From: Akkermansiaceae bacterium
GTDB taxonomy: Bacteria > Verrucomicrobiota > Verrucomicrobiia > Verrucomicrobiales > Akkermansiaceae
Length of the DNA stretch: 64,000 nt
Assembly: GCA_905181965.1 (NCBI GenBank)
Contig: CAJIZY010000013.1
Coordinates: forward strand, 124,001 to 188,000
Reading direction: 5' to 3'
Shown here: in pieces, positions 1 through 10,198 of the stretch
Position numbering within the stretch: position 1 is the stretch's first letter
Layout: each line of letters begins with the position of its first letter
Position numbers and translations under genes: made by a program
The notes under the pieces: model-generated
What the model was told of the DNA's origin: nothing
What the model saw: only the letters and a program-made list of their open reading frames with translations
Databases searched by the model: none

Positions 1-564
1 CAGTCGACCGCCTAGAATGTCATTTCGAACTCGCCACCTCAGCCCTAGTGACAGGGCTCACCAACGTCGCCACCATTGCTTCAGGAGTCGGGCATCAGGA
101 CTTCTCAATTGTCTTCGATAAGCTCGGCGTTGGCCTTGAGAAACATTCCATTGGGCATGCCCTCTACAACAATGAACCGGTCGCAGTTGAAGCCTCAGAG
201 AAAATCCGCACGTTCCACTTCGAGTTGATCGCCCGCACCCTGAAAAAATTGGCCAGCATCCCGGAGGGTGACGGGACCATGCTCGACAATACACTCGTTG
301 TTTACCTCAGCGATGCTGCCAACGAACACCATACCAAATGCGACGAGTGGCCTTATGTGATTCTTGGCGGAAATCCCCCGAGTGAAGCTGGGCGGGCGCT
401 GCCTCACTTACGCTGATTTTGAAAATAAAGGCCATCGCACGGTCAACGCTATCCACAACACGCTGCTCCATTCATTCGGGCACCCCGTCAATGATTTTGG
501 CTTCAAGATTCCAGGTCTGGATCACGGCGTCCAAGAAGGTCCACTCAGCGAAATTTTCATATGA
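1..564 (+). pseudogene. DUF1552 protein, C-terminal part, frameshifted
   Basis: This is the C-terminal part of a DUF1552 protein, a secreted PVC family usually paired with cytochrome-type proteins and of unknown reaction. The reading frame is open from the window edge (frame of base 3), so the 5' end lies outside. Residues such as GDGTMLDNTLVVYLSDAAN match the end of the complete DUF1552 protein at 14833-16131 (EGTLLDNMMFVMGSGLG). The frame breaks at a run of five C at 375-379. With four C the protein would read on through KLGGRCLTYADFENKG and HNTLLHSFGHPVNDFG to the stop at 562-564. This is either a real +1 frameshift or a sequencing error. The stop overlaps the next start as ATGA. Confidence 0.75.
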
Positions 565-1668
565 GCTGCTACAGAATTATCGGCACATTATTCCTCGCTG
601 TCCTCCAATGCTCACTCGTCGCTGACGAAAAACCATTGATACTGCGTGGTCAGATCGACGGAAAACCATTCTCTGAGGTTGGAAGACTCTACGTCGATAA
701 TGACAAATTGATACATTTCAGGACAGACCAACGCCTCTACTACTTTTCTCATATGTATTATATCTGGGACGCGCTAACCAAGGCGGGCGTGGTCGTTGAT
801 GGAAAGATCGTTCGCCATGATCCCATCCGAATCACCGGTAACTATTCCAAGGCTGCCTACGTTTACAATTTTCTGGAGGAACCGGCGCTCCGCGGTAGCC
901 AGATCGTCTGGATTGACCGCGTCGAGAAAGTCGAGAGCTTGCCCGAGATGGAAGAGGCCTTCAGTTACCTCTTTGATGGCAAAAGCCTTTCAAGATTGGT
1001 CCGCGACTTCTAATTGGAAAATAGTGGATAACACTTTCTCCTGCTCGCCCCCCTCAACTGGGGTCGACGAACAAGTAATGAGCCACTCAAGCCACACCGA
1101 CTTCGAGCTCTCATTCGAGTATCGAGGATCTTGGGGTACGTCTGCGAGTCTTTTACTTCGAACCAACGAGAAGGGAGATGGGATATCGCTCAGCCTTGAT
1201 CATATTGACGAAGGAACGGTTGGCTTTCCCAAGTCCACCGCTGGCGCTTCTCGGCCCTACTCGTTGCGCGAAAACCGCGAGAAACGAGGTGTTGGGGCAA
1301 CCACGCACTATCATATTCAATATGAGGGACGTCCCTCCCATAATGGCATTGCCCATAATAAGCTGCTCGAATGCGCCCAATTAAGTGAGTTTCTCAGGGA
1401 ATGGGACGGCGGCTTTTGGAACATTGTCAGAGTCCGCTGCGTTGGAGTTGATCCGGAGATCACTCTCTGGATTAATGGTTTTCTAATCAGTAAGTTTAAG
1501 GCGAATTCGGTTGTCCTAAGGGAGAAAAATCCTGCTCATATCGGTGCTATCGAAAACTACGAAGTGCATTCATCAGGAAAAATCGGGTTTGTGGTACACT
1601 CCATGAAGGCCGAGAATCCTGAGTTCCTACTGCGCGAAATACGCATAATGAAATTGGATGAAAATTAA
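561..1668 (+). pseudogene. Secreted DUF1080 (3-keto-disaccharide hydrolase-like) protein, frameshifted
   Basis: The first frame starts at 561 with a signal peptide (MSCYRIIGTLFLAVLQCSLVA) and an unrecognised domain of about 115 residues. It then reaches the DUF1080 entry motif LFDGKSLS and stops at 1013. The next frame, open to 1668, continues as DWSATSNWKIVDNTFSC and a concanavalin-like fold with SFEYRG, LLLRTNE, NIVRVRCVG and ITLWINGF, ending in VHSMKAENPEFLLREIRIMKL, which is typical of DUF1080. Removing one base near 985-995 (one A of TCAAGATTGG) joins the halves into one protein of about 368 residues. DUF1080 members include 3-keto-disaccharide hydrolases and lectin-like domains. The gene overlaps the preceding DUF1552 gene and is probably co-transcribed. 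Whether the break is biological is unknown. Confidence 0.7.
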
Positions 1669-1734
1669 CCAACCAGCTGTGATAAACTATTAGTTCTAAG
1701 GAAGCTAAAATACTACATTCACCGTAAAATCAAA

Positions 1735-2820
1735 ATGAGCCGACACCTTTCTAAATTCCTTTTTTTCCTCGTCTTAATTCCAAGTTCATGGTCTAGACCT
1801 TTTCACGTTTATTCTCCAAGTTCTAAAGAAAACTTGCTTTGGGTTGTCGAGGCAATCCCCGAAGGAGAAAACTTAGAACTCAAGGTAGCAAAGAAGGTTA
1901 AACTCAATTTCCCAGGACAGGTCATCACAGCTCACCCAACCAAGCCATTACTCTATATCACTGCAACGAACGGGACTCCCGGCAAGGTCCCTGGGGCTGT
2001 TGTATTTCTGAACGCCGATGGATCTTACCTGAAGCATGAAAGAGTAAATTTTAACGATGGCGCCTGCTTCCTGAGCCTCGATAAGGAAAACAGACACCTC
2101 CTCGGAATTAGTTATAGAAACGGACGGCTCAACGTCTACCCACTCGATCAAGACGGCATTCCCGGCAAAGCCGTCACAACGATTGACGAAGGTAAAAGAG
2201 AAGCTCATTGCGTCCTTCTTCCGCCCGACGGAAAAAACATTTACGTTCCCTATGTTAAAGAAAACCTTGCTCTCCTGCAATATGCCTACGACAGCAAGAC
2301 CGGAAAGGTTACTCCGCTCGAAACCAAAAACGCCAAACCGCCCCTCGGATCGGGCCCACGGCACATGGCCTACCACCCTACCCTGCCCATGGTTTACTTT
2401 AGTAACGAACAAGGTATCGGACTCTCATCTTACCACCGTGAGATTAACGGCGAACTCAAGGTCGCACAGGACATCAACATCCTTCCTGCCGGCATGTCTA
2501 AGATCGGCTTGAGTGCTTCAGATCTCATCATCACCCCGGATGGGAAATTTCTTTTCGCAGGTCTTCGCGGCCACAGTCAGGATTTCAATCGTATCTCCCG
2601 CTACCGCATTCTGAAGGACGGCCGGGCCGAATTTGTTGGCCTAACTAAGGCCGACCGGATCCCTTGGGGACTGACTCTTTCACCAGACGGCAGATTTCTT
2701 CTCGTTTCCGCCACCGCCGGGGCCAGTCTTACCGCCTATCAAATTTCTCCAGATGGGGATCTTAAGAAGATCACATCTCTGCCATGGGACCCAAAAATGT
2801 CAGACTTAGTTGCTCAATAA
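1735..2820 (+). CDS. Secreted lactonase-family seven-bladed beta-propeller (YbhE/Pgl-like)
   Basis: The 361-residue protein has an N-terminal signal peptide (MSRHLSKFLFFLVLIPSSWS). Repeated propeller blades follow, with motifs such as ITAHPTKPLLYITAT, VLLPPDGKNIYVPYV, GPRHMAYHPTLPMVYFSNE, IITPDGKFLFAGLRG and LTLSPDGRFLLVSA. The blade pattern and length fit the COG2706 lactonase family, which includes cytosolic 6-phosphogluconolactonase. Secreted members in PVC bacteria probably act on other lactones, so the exact substrate is unknown. It is followed after 37 nt by another lactonase-type propeller (SMP-30), which suggests a small sugar-lactone module. The ATG at 1735 directly precedes the signal peptide. 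Confidence 0.8.
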   Translation: MSRHLSKFLFFLVLIPSSWSRPFHVYSPSSKENLLWVVEAIPEGENLELKVAKKVKLNFPGQVITAHPTKPLLYITATNGTPGKVPGAVVFLNADGSYLKHERVNFNDGACFLSLDKENRHLLGISYRNGRLNVYPLDQDGIPGKAVTTIDEGKREAHCVLLPPDGKNIYVPYVKENLALLQYAYDSKTGKVTPLETKNAKPPLGSGPRHMAYHPTLPMVYFSNEQGIGLSSYHREINGELKVAQDINILPAGMSKIGLSASDLIITPDGKFLFAGLRGHSQDFNRISRYRILKDGRAEFVGLTKADRIPWGLTLSPDGRFLLVSATAGASLTAYQISPDGDLKKITSLPWDPKMSDLVAQ

Positions 2821-2857
2821 AACTGCACCTCACCTTAATCATAATTCAATACCAACC

Positions 2858-3796
2858 ATGAAAAAACTAATACCCTTCCTCTGTGTTGTTACCTTTTCGG
2901 TAAACGCCTTCGGTCAATCTCTGGTCCAACCCAATGCCAAAGTTAAGAAACTTGCCCAAGGAATGAAGTTTACTGAGGGCCCGGTATGGTTACCCGATGA
3001 ACAAAAACTTATTTTCTCCGATATTCCCAACAGCATGCTCATGCAGTGGAAAAAAGAGGGTGGCCTATCCAAATTCCGAAAAAGTGAAAGTGCCAATGGC
3101 AACATTCTAGACCTGGATGGGAATATTATTTCCTGCCAGCACGGTGCCCGAAATGTCATTCGTATCGACAAAAAAGGGAAAGCCACAATTTTAGCCGATA
3201 AATTCAACGGCAAACGCTTCAACTCCCCCAATGATGTAGCGGTCTGGAAAGACGGCACCCTCTGGTTTACCGATCCACCTTGGGGATTAAGAGAACCGCA
3301 TGAAATTCCCGGGCACTGGGTCTATAAACTGTATCCGAAAACTGGAAAAGTAGAAGCTCTGATCAAGAATTTAGCCATGCCCAACGGCATCGTATTCTCG
3401 CCCGACTTTTCGCGCTTGTATGTCGCGGATACTGGGGGAAGTAAGCGGCACCCTGATTCCAAATATCATGACTATCCTGCTACTGTGACCTGCTATGCCC
3501 TGAGCAACGAGGGAACAATTGGGGAAGAACTTTTTACAATTAAGGAAGGAAGTGACGGCATGGCCGTCGATGTGAAGGGAAACCTCTACCTGACTCAGGG
3601 AAATGTTCAGGTCTACGACCCCGAGGGCAAAAAAATCGAAACCATTAAAGTTCCACAGAACCCAGCCAATGTCTGCTTCGGAGGTTCTGATTACAAAACT
3701 CTTTTCATCACAGCTCGAACGTCTCTCTACAGCGTAAAGATGGTTTTTCCGGGTGCAGTTTCCAAACGGTCGGTTTTCAAAAAGAACAAAAAGTGA
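2858..3796 (+). CDS. Secreted SMP-30/gluconolactonase-family hydrolase
   Basis: The family is calcium/zinc-dependent beta-propeller lactonases that open aldonolactones such as gluconolactone. Recognisable elements are the acidic metal ligand in FTEGPVWLPDE, the Asn ligand in NSPNDVAVWKDGTLWFTDP, and the catalytic-site Asp in LYVADTGGS. MPNGIVFSPD and GSDGMAVDVKGNLYLTQG are further blades. The start was set at 2858 because it opens a clear signal peptide (MKKLIPFLCVVTFSVNAFGQ); the frame extends a little upstream to 2810 but that would overlap the preceding gene and bury the leader. It is about 312 residues, normal for the family. The periplasmic location pairs it with the upstream propeller. 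Confidence 0.87.
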   Translation: MKKLIPFLCVVTFSVNAFGQSLVQPNAKVKKLAQGMKFTEGPVWLPDEQKLIFSDIPNSMLMQWKKEGGLSKFRKSESANGNILDLDGNIISCQHGARNVIRIDKKGKATILADKFNGKRFNSPNDVAVWKDGTLWFTDPPWGLREPHEIPGHWVYKLYPKTGKVEALIKNLAMPNGIVFSPDFSRLYVADTGGSKRHPDSKYHDYPATVTCYALSNEGTIGEELFTIKEGSDGMAVDVKGNLYLTQGNVQVYDPEGKKIETIKVPQNPANVCFGGSDYKTLFITARTSLYSVKMVFPGAVSKRSVFKKNKK

Positions 3797-3928
3797 AAAT
3801 TAAAGATGAGCTAACCCGGAATGAGCTTGAACCTCTTCTGCGGCTTACTTTCGACCAATACATTATCAGGTCGATCTCGCCTAATCTAATGAAAAGAAGA
3901 GATCGCTACCCAACCAGTCAAGATTCGG

Positions 3929-4777
3929 TTATTTCTTTCTAGCCTTGATAGGAGAGTAGGGATTTTTTGGCCCCTTGGCGGGGTCGACATACTGGGCTAG
4001 ATCTCGCATCGCGATAACGGTGCAACCTTCGTCCTTCAGATATCGAAGATACTTTTTAAAATCCTCCGGATCGCAGTTCACCCACGGATGCTCGAGGCCG
4101 GGCACCCCGTGGAAGCAAAGCACGGCAATTTGACCTTCACGAGCTTGTGCGACCGCCCACTGTAAATCCTTCATCCCCCAGTCCGGTCCAGCGTATCCAG
4201 TGGTCGGAACAAGGAGTGGATGGTCACTCTTCGGATCGTAGGCCGGGCCACGCGCGCCACGTCCACCGTCCAGGTATTCGGGACCTACACCACGACGGGC
4301 GAATTGATAGTTCTTCTTCGCCAAGACCTGCACCGCCGTCAAGCTGTGAGAGAAACCGGGATAGCAAAATGTCGTAGGCTTCGGTATCTTGTACTCGGCA
4401 CAGCGCTTCTCGATATGCTCAATTTCTGCGGCCACTTGATCCGCATTCAATCCTGCCACATTGGGATGACTCCGCGTGTGATTCGCAATCTCGAACCCCA
4501 TCTTGTCGAGCTCCGCGATTTCTTCCCAAGTTGTGTAATGGTTCTTATTCTTTAGGAAGCCTAAGCCCTCGGTCACAAAAAAGGTGGCCCCAAAACCGTA
4601 TTTCTTCACCTCCGCTGCCACGAATGAGCGGTCGGACTTGTTGCAATCATCAAAGGTCAATACTACGAGTTTGTCTGGTATGGGCTTCAACCCCGTTACT
4701 TTTTCCCCGGCATTTGACTCTGAAAGAATAAGACCAAAGGTCGTGATCAAGAGAACGAGAACCAAAGAAAATTTCAT
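3929..4777 (-). CDS. Secreted polysaccharide deacetylase (NodB domain)
   Basis: This is a carbohydrate esterase family 4-type deacetylase, a metal-dependent N- or O-deacetylase of polysaccharides. NodB motifs in order are VVLTFDDCNKSD (TFDD, base and metal Asp), ANHTRSHPN (metal-binding H-x3-H), TFCYPGFSHS (motif 3, lacking the usual Arg) and AVLCFHGVPGLEHPW (C-terminal His motif). The chosen start gives a signal peptide (MKFSLVLVLLITTFGLILS); an ATG 36 nt further upstream would add an unlikely hydrophilic leader. It is convergent with the lactonase pair. The C-terminal tail is basic (SPIKARKK). The substrate is unknown; acetylated glycans are likely. Confidence 0.88.
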   Translation of the reverse strand: MKFSLVLVLLITTFGLILSESNAGEKVTGLKPIPDKLVVLTFDDCNKSDRSFVAAEVKKYGFGATFFVTEGLGFLKNKNHYTTWEEIAELDKMGFEIANHTRSHPNVAGLNADQVAAEIEHIEKRCAEYKIPKPTTFCYPGFSHSLTAVQVLAKKNYQFARRGVGPEYLDGGRGARGPAYDPKSDHPLLVPTTGYAGPDWGMKDLQWAVAQAREGQIAVLCFHGVPGLEHPWVNCDPEDFKKYLRYLKDEGCTVIAMRDLAQYVDPAKGPKNPYSPIKARKK

Positions 4778-4948
4778 GTCCGGCGGCGTATCATTTCTCC
4801 AGCTCCAAGACAATCCAGCTTTCCTATTTGATAAAATTACCAGTATGCATGAAATCGCCTCTACTTTGTGATTCCCAAAGGTATGACCTGATTGCTTAAA
4901 TAGGGAGATGAAGCTTTAGCTCATAGACATCCTATTAATTCCTGTAAA

Positions 4949-7900
4949 ATGAAGGCTCTAAAACCAATTGCGATAGCTTTTATCGGAGTAGCTTGCGCGG
5001 CAGCTCAACCACTCGAATTGCAAAAAGGCGACGTAGTGGCCTTCGTAGGTGGTGCTGACTTGGTCAGGCTGCAGGAGGATGGTCGGCTTGAGGCCGCATT
5101 AACTCTCCGGTTTCGCGAGGCTACACCGCAGTTCCGAGACCTGGCATGGGAGGGCGATACAGTCTATTTCCAGAATGCCGTTCGCGAACGCTGGCGAACC
5201 GAGGCCTTTGGTGGGTGGCCCGAACAGCTACGGCGGATCAAGGCAACCGTTGTTATTTTCCAGTTCGGAAAAATGGAGTCTTTCGACGGGATCGGAAAAA
5301 TTGCTCAGTTCACAGAAGCCTACGGCAAACTGATTGATGAGTTAACAGGCGAGGGAAGACGGGCAATCCTGCTAGCACCATCTCCTTTCGAATGGCCAGC
5401 AGCCCGGGAACGCGCCGCCTTGGCCTCCTACACCAAAGCGGTCGCAACCCTCGCAAAAAACCGAAAGATCCCTTTCATTACGAGCGATCAAGCCAATTCC
5501 GTAAAAGCGTTTATTCGCGGCCTGACCGGTAAGACAGAGCCAAATGGACCTTTATATAAGCAAGTTCGCTTCACGGTTCGTGAAAAACACCGCCTTTGGG
5601 TGGAGTATTGGCGCCCCACAAACTGGAAATGTATTTTTGGTGATGACAGCAAGCGGATCTTTTCCAAGGCCTCGCATGGGCGACCTTCGATTCAGGAAGA
5701 GTGGGCAACCTATCCAGCCCTTATCCAAGACGCAGAGAACGCGATTCAAGAAGGAGTTACATGGCATGCACCCGCCCCTTCCGCTTTGACAGGATCGAAA
5801 GAAGCCAATCTTAAGAATGAGTTAGCTTCCTTTGAGGTGTTGGAAGGTTTCAAAGTAAATCTTTTTGCGGACGAGTCTAATGGTATTGCGAATCCTTTGT
5901 CTGTACGTTGGGACGCAAATGGCCGTATGTATGTCGCCTGCTCCGACGCCTATCCGCAAATCGAGCCAGGAGTGCGAGGTAACGATAAGGTCATCACTCT
6001 TCGTGATACGAACGGCGACGGTAGGGCTGACGAATCGAAGGTCTTCGCAGATGGACTTCGCATCCCCACCGGGATCGAAGTTGGGCCCGATCGAGTCTAT
6101 ATTGGTCAAGGAACCGAGTTGCTGACGCTGCGCGATACGACAGGCGACGGTTATGCAAATGAGCGACGCACTTTGCTCGCCGGTTTTGGTAACGGCGATT
6201 CACACCAAACCAGTAATTCTTTTGTGTGGAGTCCAGGTGGTGAGTTGTGGTGGTGTCAAGGCGACGGGATTGAATCTCGAGTGGAAACTCCCTTCGGTGT
6301 TTCTTCACTTTTCCAGGCTGGCGTATTTCGCCTTCGTCCGAACGAGTTAAAGCTCGATGGACTCCTCGATGATTTTATGGGCCCCGGAAATCCTTGGGGT
6401 ATCGCGTTCGATGACTATGGACAATCCTTTGTGATCGATGGTGCGGGAGGCGTTTCTTACCTGACTCCAGCTTCAATCCCTGCCAAACGCCGTCTTAGAT
6501 TACCCCGGATTGGCAAGCCTGGTGGCTATTGCGGAATTGATTGTCTTGGGGCGAGGACTTTCCCGGATGGAATGCAGGGCGAATTTTTGATTGGCGACTA
6601 CAAGAAGAACCAAATCAGCCGCTTTGCGACGAGCGATGACGGTGCCGGCTTCAAGCTCGATTGGAAGGAGCCACTTCTCCGCTCGAAACACCGCAACTTC
6701 CGTCCAATTGATGTGAAAGTTGGTCCAGACGGAGCGATCTATGTCGTTGATTGGTATAATCCAATCACCTGTCACCAAGATGATTTCTATCGCCATCCTG
6801 ATCGCGATAAGACACACGGAAGGATCTGGCGAATCGCTCCTGAAAAGGGTGTCTTGAGGCCCCCCAATCTAGTGGGCGCTTCGGTTTTAGAATTACTCGA
6901 GGCACTCAAAGCTCCAGAACGTTGGACACGACTCAAGGCGAAACAGGTTCTGGCGGGGCGTGAGCTGCCACAGGTTTTACCCGCAGCTAAGACATGGGCA
7001 AAAACTGCAGAAGGTCGCGACCTCATGGAAGTGGTCACATTATTAGAATGGCTCGACCAACCTGATTCTGAAATTCTACGGCGCTTACTGGCGTCGTCTG
7101 ATGATCGCGCGCGGGCCTATGGGGTGAGAGTGGCAGGTCGCTGGGGAGAGCGTATTGAAAATATCGTCGGACTACTTGAACACGCAGCCAAGGACAGACA
7201 CGCTCGGGTTCGGATGGAGGCCGCTCTGGCTTGTGCCACTCTGCCGGACACTGGAGCCATTATGGTGGCAACAACAGTTGCGGAAGAGCCACGAGATCGA
7301 TGGATCAACTACGCCTTTGCACAAGCGGTCCATCACACCAAAACAAATTGGCTCCCGGCCTTCCAGAAAGGTGAACTAGATTTTGGCAATCGACGCCGCG
7401 GGCTGACAGCAGTGCTTGGCGCAGTGGAATCGAAACAAGTATTGGACGAAGTACGAAAGCTCCTGCTTTCTGATCAGCTCGACGAGAATGTCCAATTGAC
7501 CCTTGCACGAGCCCTCGTGGCGGTTGGAGAAGATCGTGATCTCCAGACCGTTTTTCAGTTGGGTCAGCTCGACGCTGCAACGATCCGCGCCATGGCATCC
7601 CGGAAACGTCCCGAATTCGACGTGTCCGATTTTTTGGAGAGCCTCTGTGCCTCAAAACATGTTGAGGATAGTGTCGCGGCACTGGAATTGGCGGCGAAGT
7701 GGCGTATTCGAGAGCTCTACCAGACAGCAATGCGTCTCGCTCGAAGCTCGCAAGCTGACCCTCAGTTGCGATCCGCTGCGATGCGCGTGATGGGAGCTCT
7801 TGGAAACAAAGAAACGATTCCATTACTTAAGGTCATGGCAGGAAAACCAGCGAACCCCAAACCCGCAGCGATTATTGGCCTCCTCGAAGTTGATCAGGCC

Positions 7901-8617
7901 GAAGCTGCAAACAGCGCCGCCGACATACTACAAGGAACGACCCAAAACGAAGCAATTGGCAAGATCCTTAGCGCCTTTGCCGGTCGTGAGGGAGGTGGCA
8001 CACTCCTAGCAATGGAACTGGCAAAACGAAAAATTGATCGCACGCAGGGAAAACGACTGAAAAATGCGTGGATCGCAACCGGATTTGTTCAGGAAGAGAT
8101 CACAGAAGCACTTGAAGCGATCACAGGTTGGTCCATTGCAGGATTGAAATTTAACGAAGACCTTGTTCGTCGAATGGTAGCGGCAGGGCGTAAGGGTGAT
8201 CGGGTTCGCGGCGAAGCTCTCTTCAAGTCAGCTCGAGCTGGTTGTGTGGCCTGCCACAAGATTGGAAACCAAGGAGGAATGATCGGTCCGGAACTGAGCG
8301 CAGTCGGTAGCGGAGTACCTGCAGACCGCATCATCACGGAAGTGCTCTGGCCAGCCCGTCAAGTGAAAGGCGGCTACGCGCTAAGCCGGATCAGTATGAA
8401 AGACGGACGTGTCTTGCAGGGATATCTGCAAGAAAGCCGAGACAAGAACCTATTATTACTTCGAGATTTCGCTGGAGCAGGAATGCATGAAGTCGAAGCT
8501 GAAATGGTTACCAAGCAGGAATCGATCGGAAGCCTTATGCCTCCTACCGCCCAATCACTCTCGCGAGATGAACTCTCCGACTTGTTTGCTTACCTTTTCA
8601 GCCTTGTTGGAAAATAG
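4949..8617 (+). CDS. Giant secreted protein: SGNH-like, PVC propeller dehydrogenase, HEAT repeats, cytochrome c
   Basis: The 1222-residue protein starts with a signal peptide (MKALKPIAIAFIGVACAAAQ). Residues about 25-190 resemble an SGNH hydrolase, but the nucleophile block reads FVGGADL instead of GDS, so this part may be inactive. Residues about 290-640 form the PVC 'membrane-bound dehydrogenase' propeller, with repeats such as NGDGRADESKVFADGL, PTGIEVGPDRVYIGQG and DGAIYVVDWYNP. Residues about 650-1050 are HEAT-type helical repeats. The C-terminus carries one heme c site, CVACHKIG (about residue 1101), followed by GPELSAVG, the Pirellula/Verrucomicrobium heme-binding domain. The family is tied to periplasmic sugar or polyol oxidation by inference only. 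It stands alone, with 171 nt of upstream DNA. Confidence 0.85.
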   Translation: MKALKPIAIAFIGVACAAAQPLELQKGDVVAFVGGADLVRLQEDGRLEAALTLRFREATPQFRDLAWEGDTVYFQNAVRERWRTEAFGGWPEQLRRIKATVVIFQFGKMESFDGIGKIAQFTEAYGKLIDELTGEGRRAILLAPSPFEWPAARERAALASYTKAVATLAKNRKIPFITSDQANSVKAFIRGLTGKTEPNGPLYKQVRFTVREKHRLWVEYWRPTNWKCIFGDDSKRIFSKASHGRPSIQEEWATYPALIQDAENAIQEGVTWHAPAPSALTGSKEANLKNELASFEVLEGFKVNLFADESNGIANPLSVRWDANGRMYVACSDAYPQIEPGVRGNDKVITLRDTNGDGRADESKVFADGLRIPTGIEVGPDRVYIGQGTELLTLRDTTGDGYANERRTLLAGFGNGDSHQTSNSFVWSPGGELWWCQGDGIESRVETPFGVSSLFQAGVFRLRPNELKLDGLLDDFMGPGNPWGIAFDDYGQSFVIDGAGGVSYLTPASIPAKRRLRLPRIGKPGGYCGIDCLGARTFPDGMQGEFLIGDYKKNQISRFATSDDGAGFKLDWKEPLLRSKHRNFRPIDVKVGPDGAIYVVDWYNPITCHQDDFYRHPDRDKTHGRIWRIAPEKGVLRPPNLVGASVLELLEALKAPERWTRLKAKQVLAGRELPQVLPAAKTWAKTAEGRDLMEVVTLLEWLDQPDSEILRRLLASSDDRARAYGVRVAGRWGERIENIVGLLEHAAKDRHARVRMEAALACATLPDTGAIMVATTVAEEPRDRWINYAFAQAVHHTKTNWLPAFQKGELDFGNRRRGLTAVLGAVESKQVLDEVRKLLLSDQLDENVQLTLARALVAVGEDRDLQTVFQLGQLDAATIRAMASRKRPEFDVSDFLESLCASKHVEDSVAALELAAKWRIRELYQTAMRLARSSQADPQLRSAAMRVMGALGNKETIPLLKVMAGKPANPKPAAIIGLLEVDQAEAANSAADILQGTTQNEAIGKILSAFAGREGGGTLLAMELAKRKIDRTQGKRLKNAWIATGFVQEEITEALEAITGWSIAGLKFNEDLVRRMVAAGRKGDRVRGEALFKSARAGCVACHKIGNQGGMIGPELSAVGSGVPADRIITEVLWPARQVKGGYALSRISMKDGRVLQGYLQESRDKNLLLLRDFAGAGMHEVEAEMVTKQESIGSLMPPTAQSLSRDELSDLFAYLFSLVGK

Positions 8618-8814
8618 GGTTCATTTAGATGAATTCATGGGGCAATCATAGCTTAGCCACCTCCTACAAATCCACCCTTCGCTAACCCGACTCAATTTTC
8701 TCGTATCCAGATAGTGAACGGTGTCGAGAACCCTTTAAATTTGCTACTTTATCCTTAATTATCCCGGAAGGAGATTACTGAAAAACGGACCTAGAATTTG
8801 CCGTATTCTTAAGG

Positions 8815-10161
8815 ATGGCTACAGATCCAACTAATCGCCGGAGTTTTATTAAAAGCACGACTGCCGCCAGCGCCTTTGCAGGAATCATCCCATCGCGAGT
8901 CCAAGCAAAATCCTCTGCTGGCAAATTGAATATCGCAGCTATCGGGATTGGTGGCAGGGGCGCTCCGGTCATCAAAAGAAGCGCAGGAGAGAATATCGTG
9001 GCACTTTGCGATGTCGATTTTGACCGCGGAGCTGAGACTCTTAAACAGTATCCCAAGGCTAAGAGATTCAAGGATTTCCGAGTCATGTTTGACAAAATGG
9101 AGAATCAAATCGATGCGGTAATTGTAGCAACGCCTGATCACACGCACGCAGTCGCCACAATGGAAGCGATAAAAAGGGGGAAACATGTTTACACCGAGAA
9201 ACCCCTAACTCATACGATATGGGAGGCGCGTCAATTAACAGAAGCCGCGCGTAAATACGGAGTTGCCACACAAATGGGAAATCAAGGCCACTCTTCCGAG
9301 GGAGCCCGCCAAACAGTTGAGTGGATCCGTGCCGGAGTGATTGGCGAGGTGCGCGAGGTTCATTGCTGGAGTGATCGCCCACTGAGGGGCACGCGTTTTG
9401 AACAGAAAATGTACTGGCCTCAGGGTGTTTCTACCCGTCCAGTGGAGAAGCCTCCTATTCCCAGCGCTCTCGATTGGGATCTATGGCTAGGCCCCGCTCC
9501 CCATCGGGAATATCACCCCAATTATGTTCCATTTAATTGGCGAGGTTGGTGGGACTTTGGGACTGGCGCTTTAGGTGATATGGGTTGCCACATTATCGAT
9601 CATCCATACTGGGCCCTCAAATTAGGTTATCCTGAGAGTGTTGAAGCAAGCAGCTCTCATATTAATGACGAGACCGCTCCACTCGCTTCTATCATCACTT
9701 ACCAATTCCCAGCGCGTGAAGGCATGCCCCCGGTGCGAATGCATTGGTATGATGGTGGTCTTAAACCGCCTCGACCTGCGGAACTTGGTCCCGAAGATGA
9801 ATGGCTGGTCGATGGAGTTCTCTATGTCGGCGATAAGGGTAAAATTATGCACCGCTCCCACGGCGGAAAACCGACGCTCATTCCTTTGTCACGTATGGAA
9901 AATTTCAAGCGCCCAGCCGAGACAATTCCTCGGATCAAAGGTAGTCACGAACAAAACTGGATCGATGCTTGCAAAGGAGGGAGCCCCGCTTGTGCCAACT
10001 TTGATTATTCTGGACCTCTGACCGAAGTCGTCTTACTCGGTAACCTTGCTCTTCGCACCGAGGGGCCCTTGCTTTGGGATGGTCCAAATATGCGCGTTAC
10101 AAATAACGAGTCTGCTAATCAATTCATCCAAAGAGAATACCGCAAGGGCTGGGCTTTGTAA
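8815..10161 (+). CDS. Gfo/Idh/MocA-family oxidoreductase, Tat-exported
   Basis: The 448-residue protein starts with a twin-arginine-like leader (NRRSFIKSTTAASAFAGII), then a Rossmann NAD(P) fold (LNIAAIGIGGRGAPVI). Further family landmarks are IDAVIVATPDHTHAVA, KRGKHVYTEKPLTHTIWEAR (the EKP signature with the catalytic Lys) and GDMGCHIIDHPYWALKLG. It fits the exported sub-family abundant in Planctomycetes and Verrucomicrobia. Members are thought to oxidise or isomerise sugar derivatives with a cofactor carried through Tat; the substrate is not visible from sequence. It is followed after 37 nt by the PSD1 cytochrome gene and then DUF1501, so the three probably form one transcript. Confidence 0.88.
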   Translation: MATDPTNRRSFIKSTTAASAFAGIIPSRVQAKSSAGKLNIAAIGIGGRGAPVIKRSAGENIVALCDVDFDRGAETLKQYPKAKRFKDFRVMFDKMENQIDAVIVATPDHTHAVATMEAIKRGKHVYTEKPLTHTIWEARQLTEAARKYGVATQMGNQGHSSEGARQTVEWIRAGVIGEVREVHCWSDRPLRGTRFEQKMYWPQGVSTRPVEKPPIPSALDWDLWLGPAPHREYHPNYVPFNWRGWWDFGTGALGDMGCHIIDHPYWALKLGYPESVEASSSHINDETAPLASIITYQFPAREGMPPVRMHWYDGGLKPPRPAELGPEDEWLVDGVLYVGDKGKIMHRSHGGKPTLIPLSRMENFKRPAETIPRIKGSHEQNWIDACKGGSPACANFDYSGPLTEVVLLGNLALRTEGPLLWDGPNMRVTNNESANQFIQREYRKGWAL

Positions 10162-10198
10162 GATAGACCCACAATGTCGTGTCACCTTAATTCCTAAA

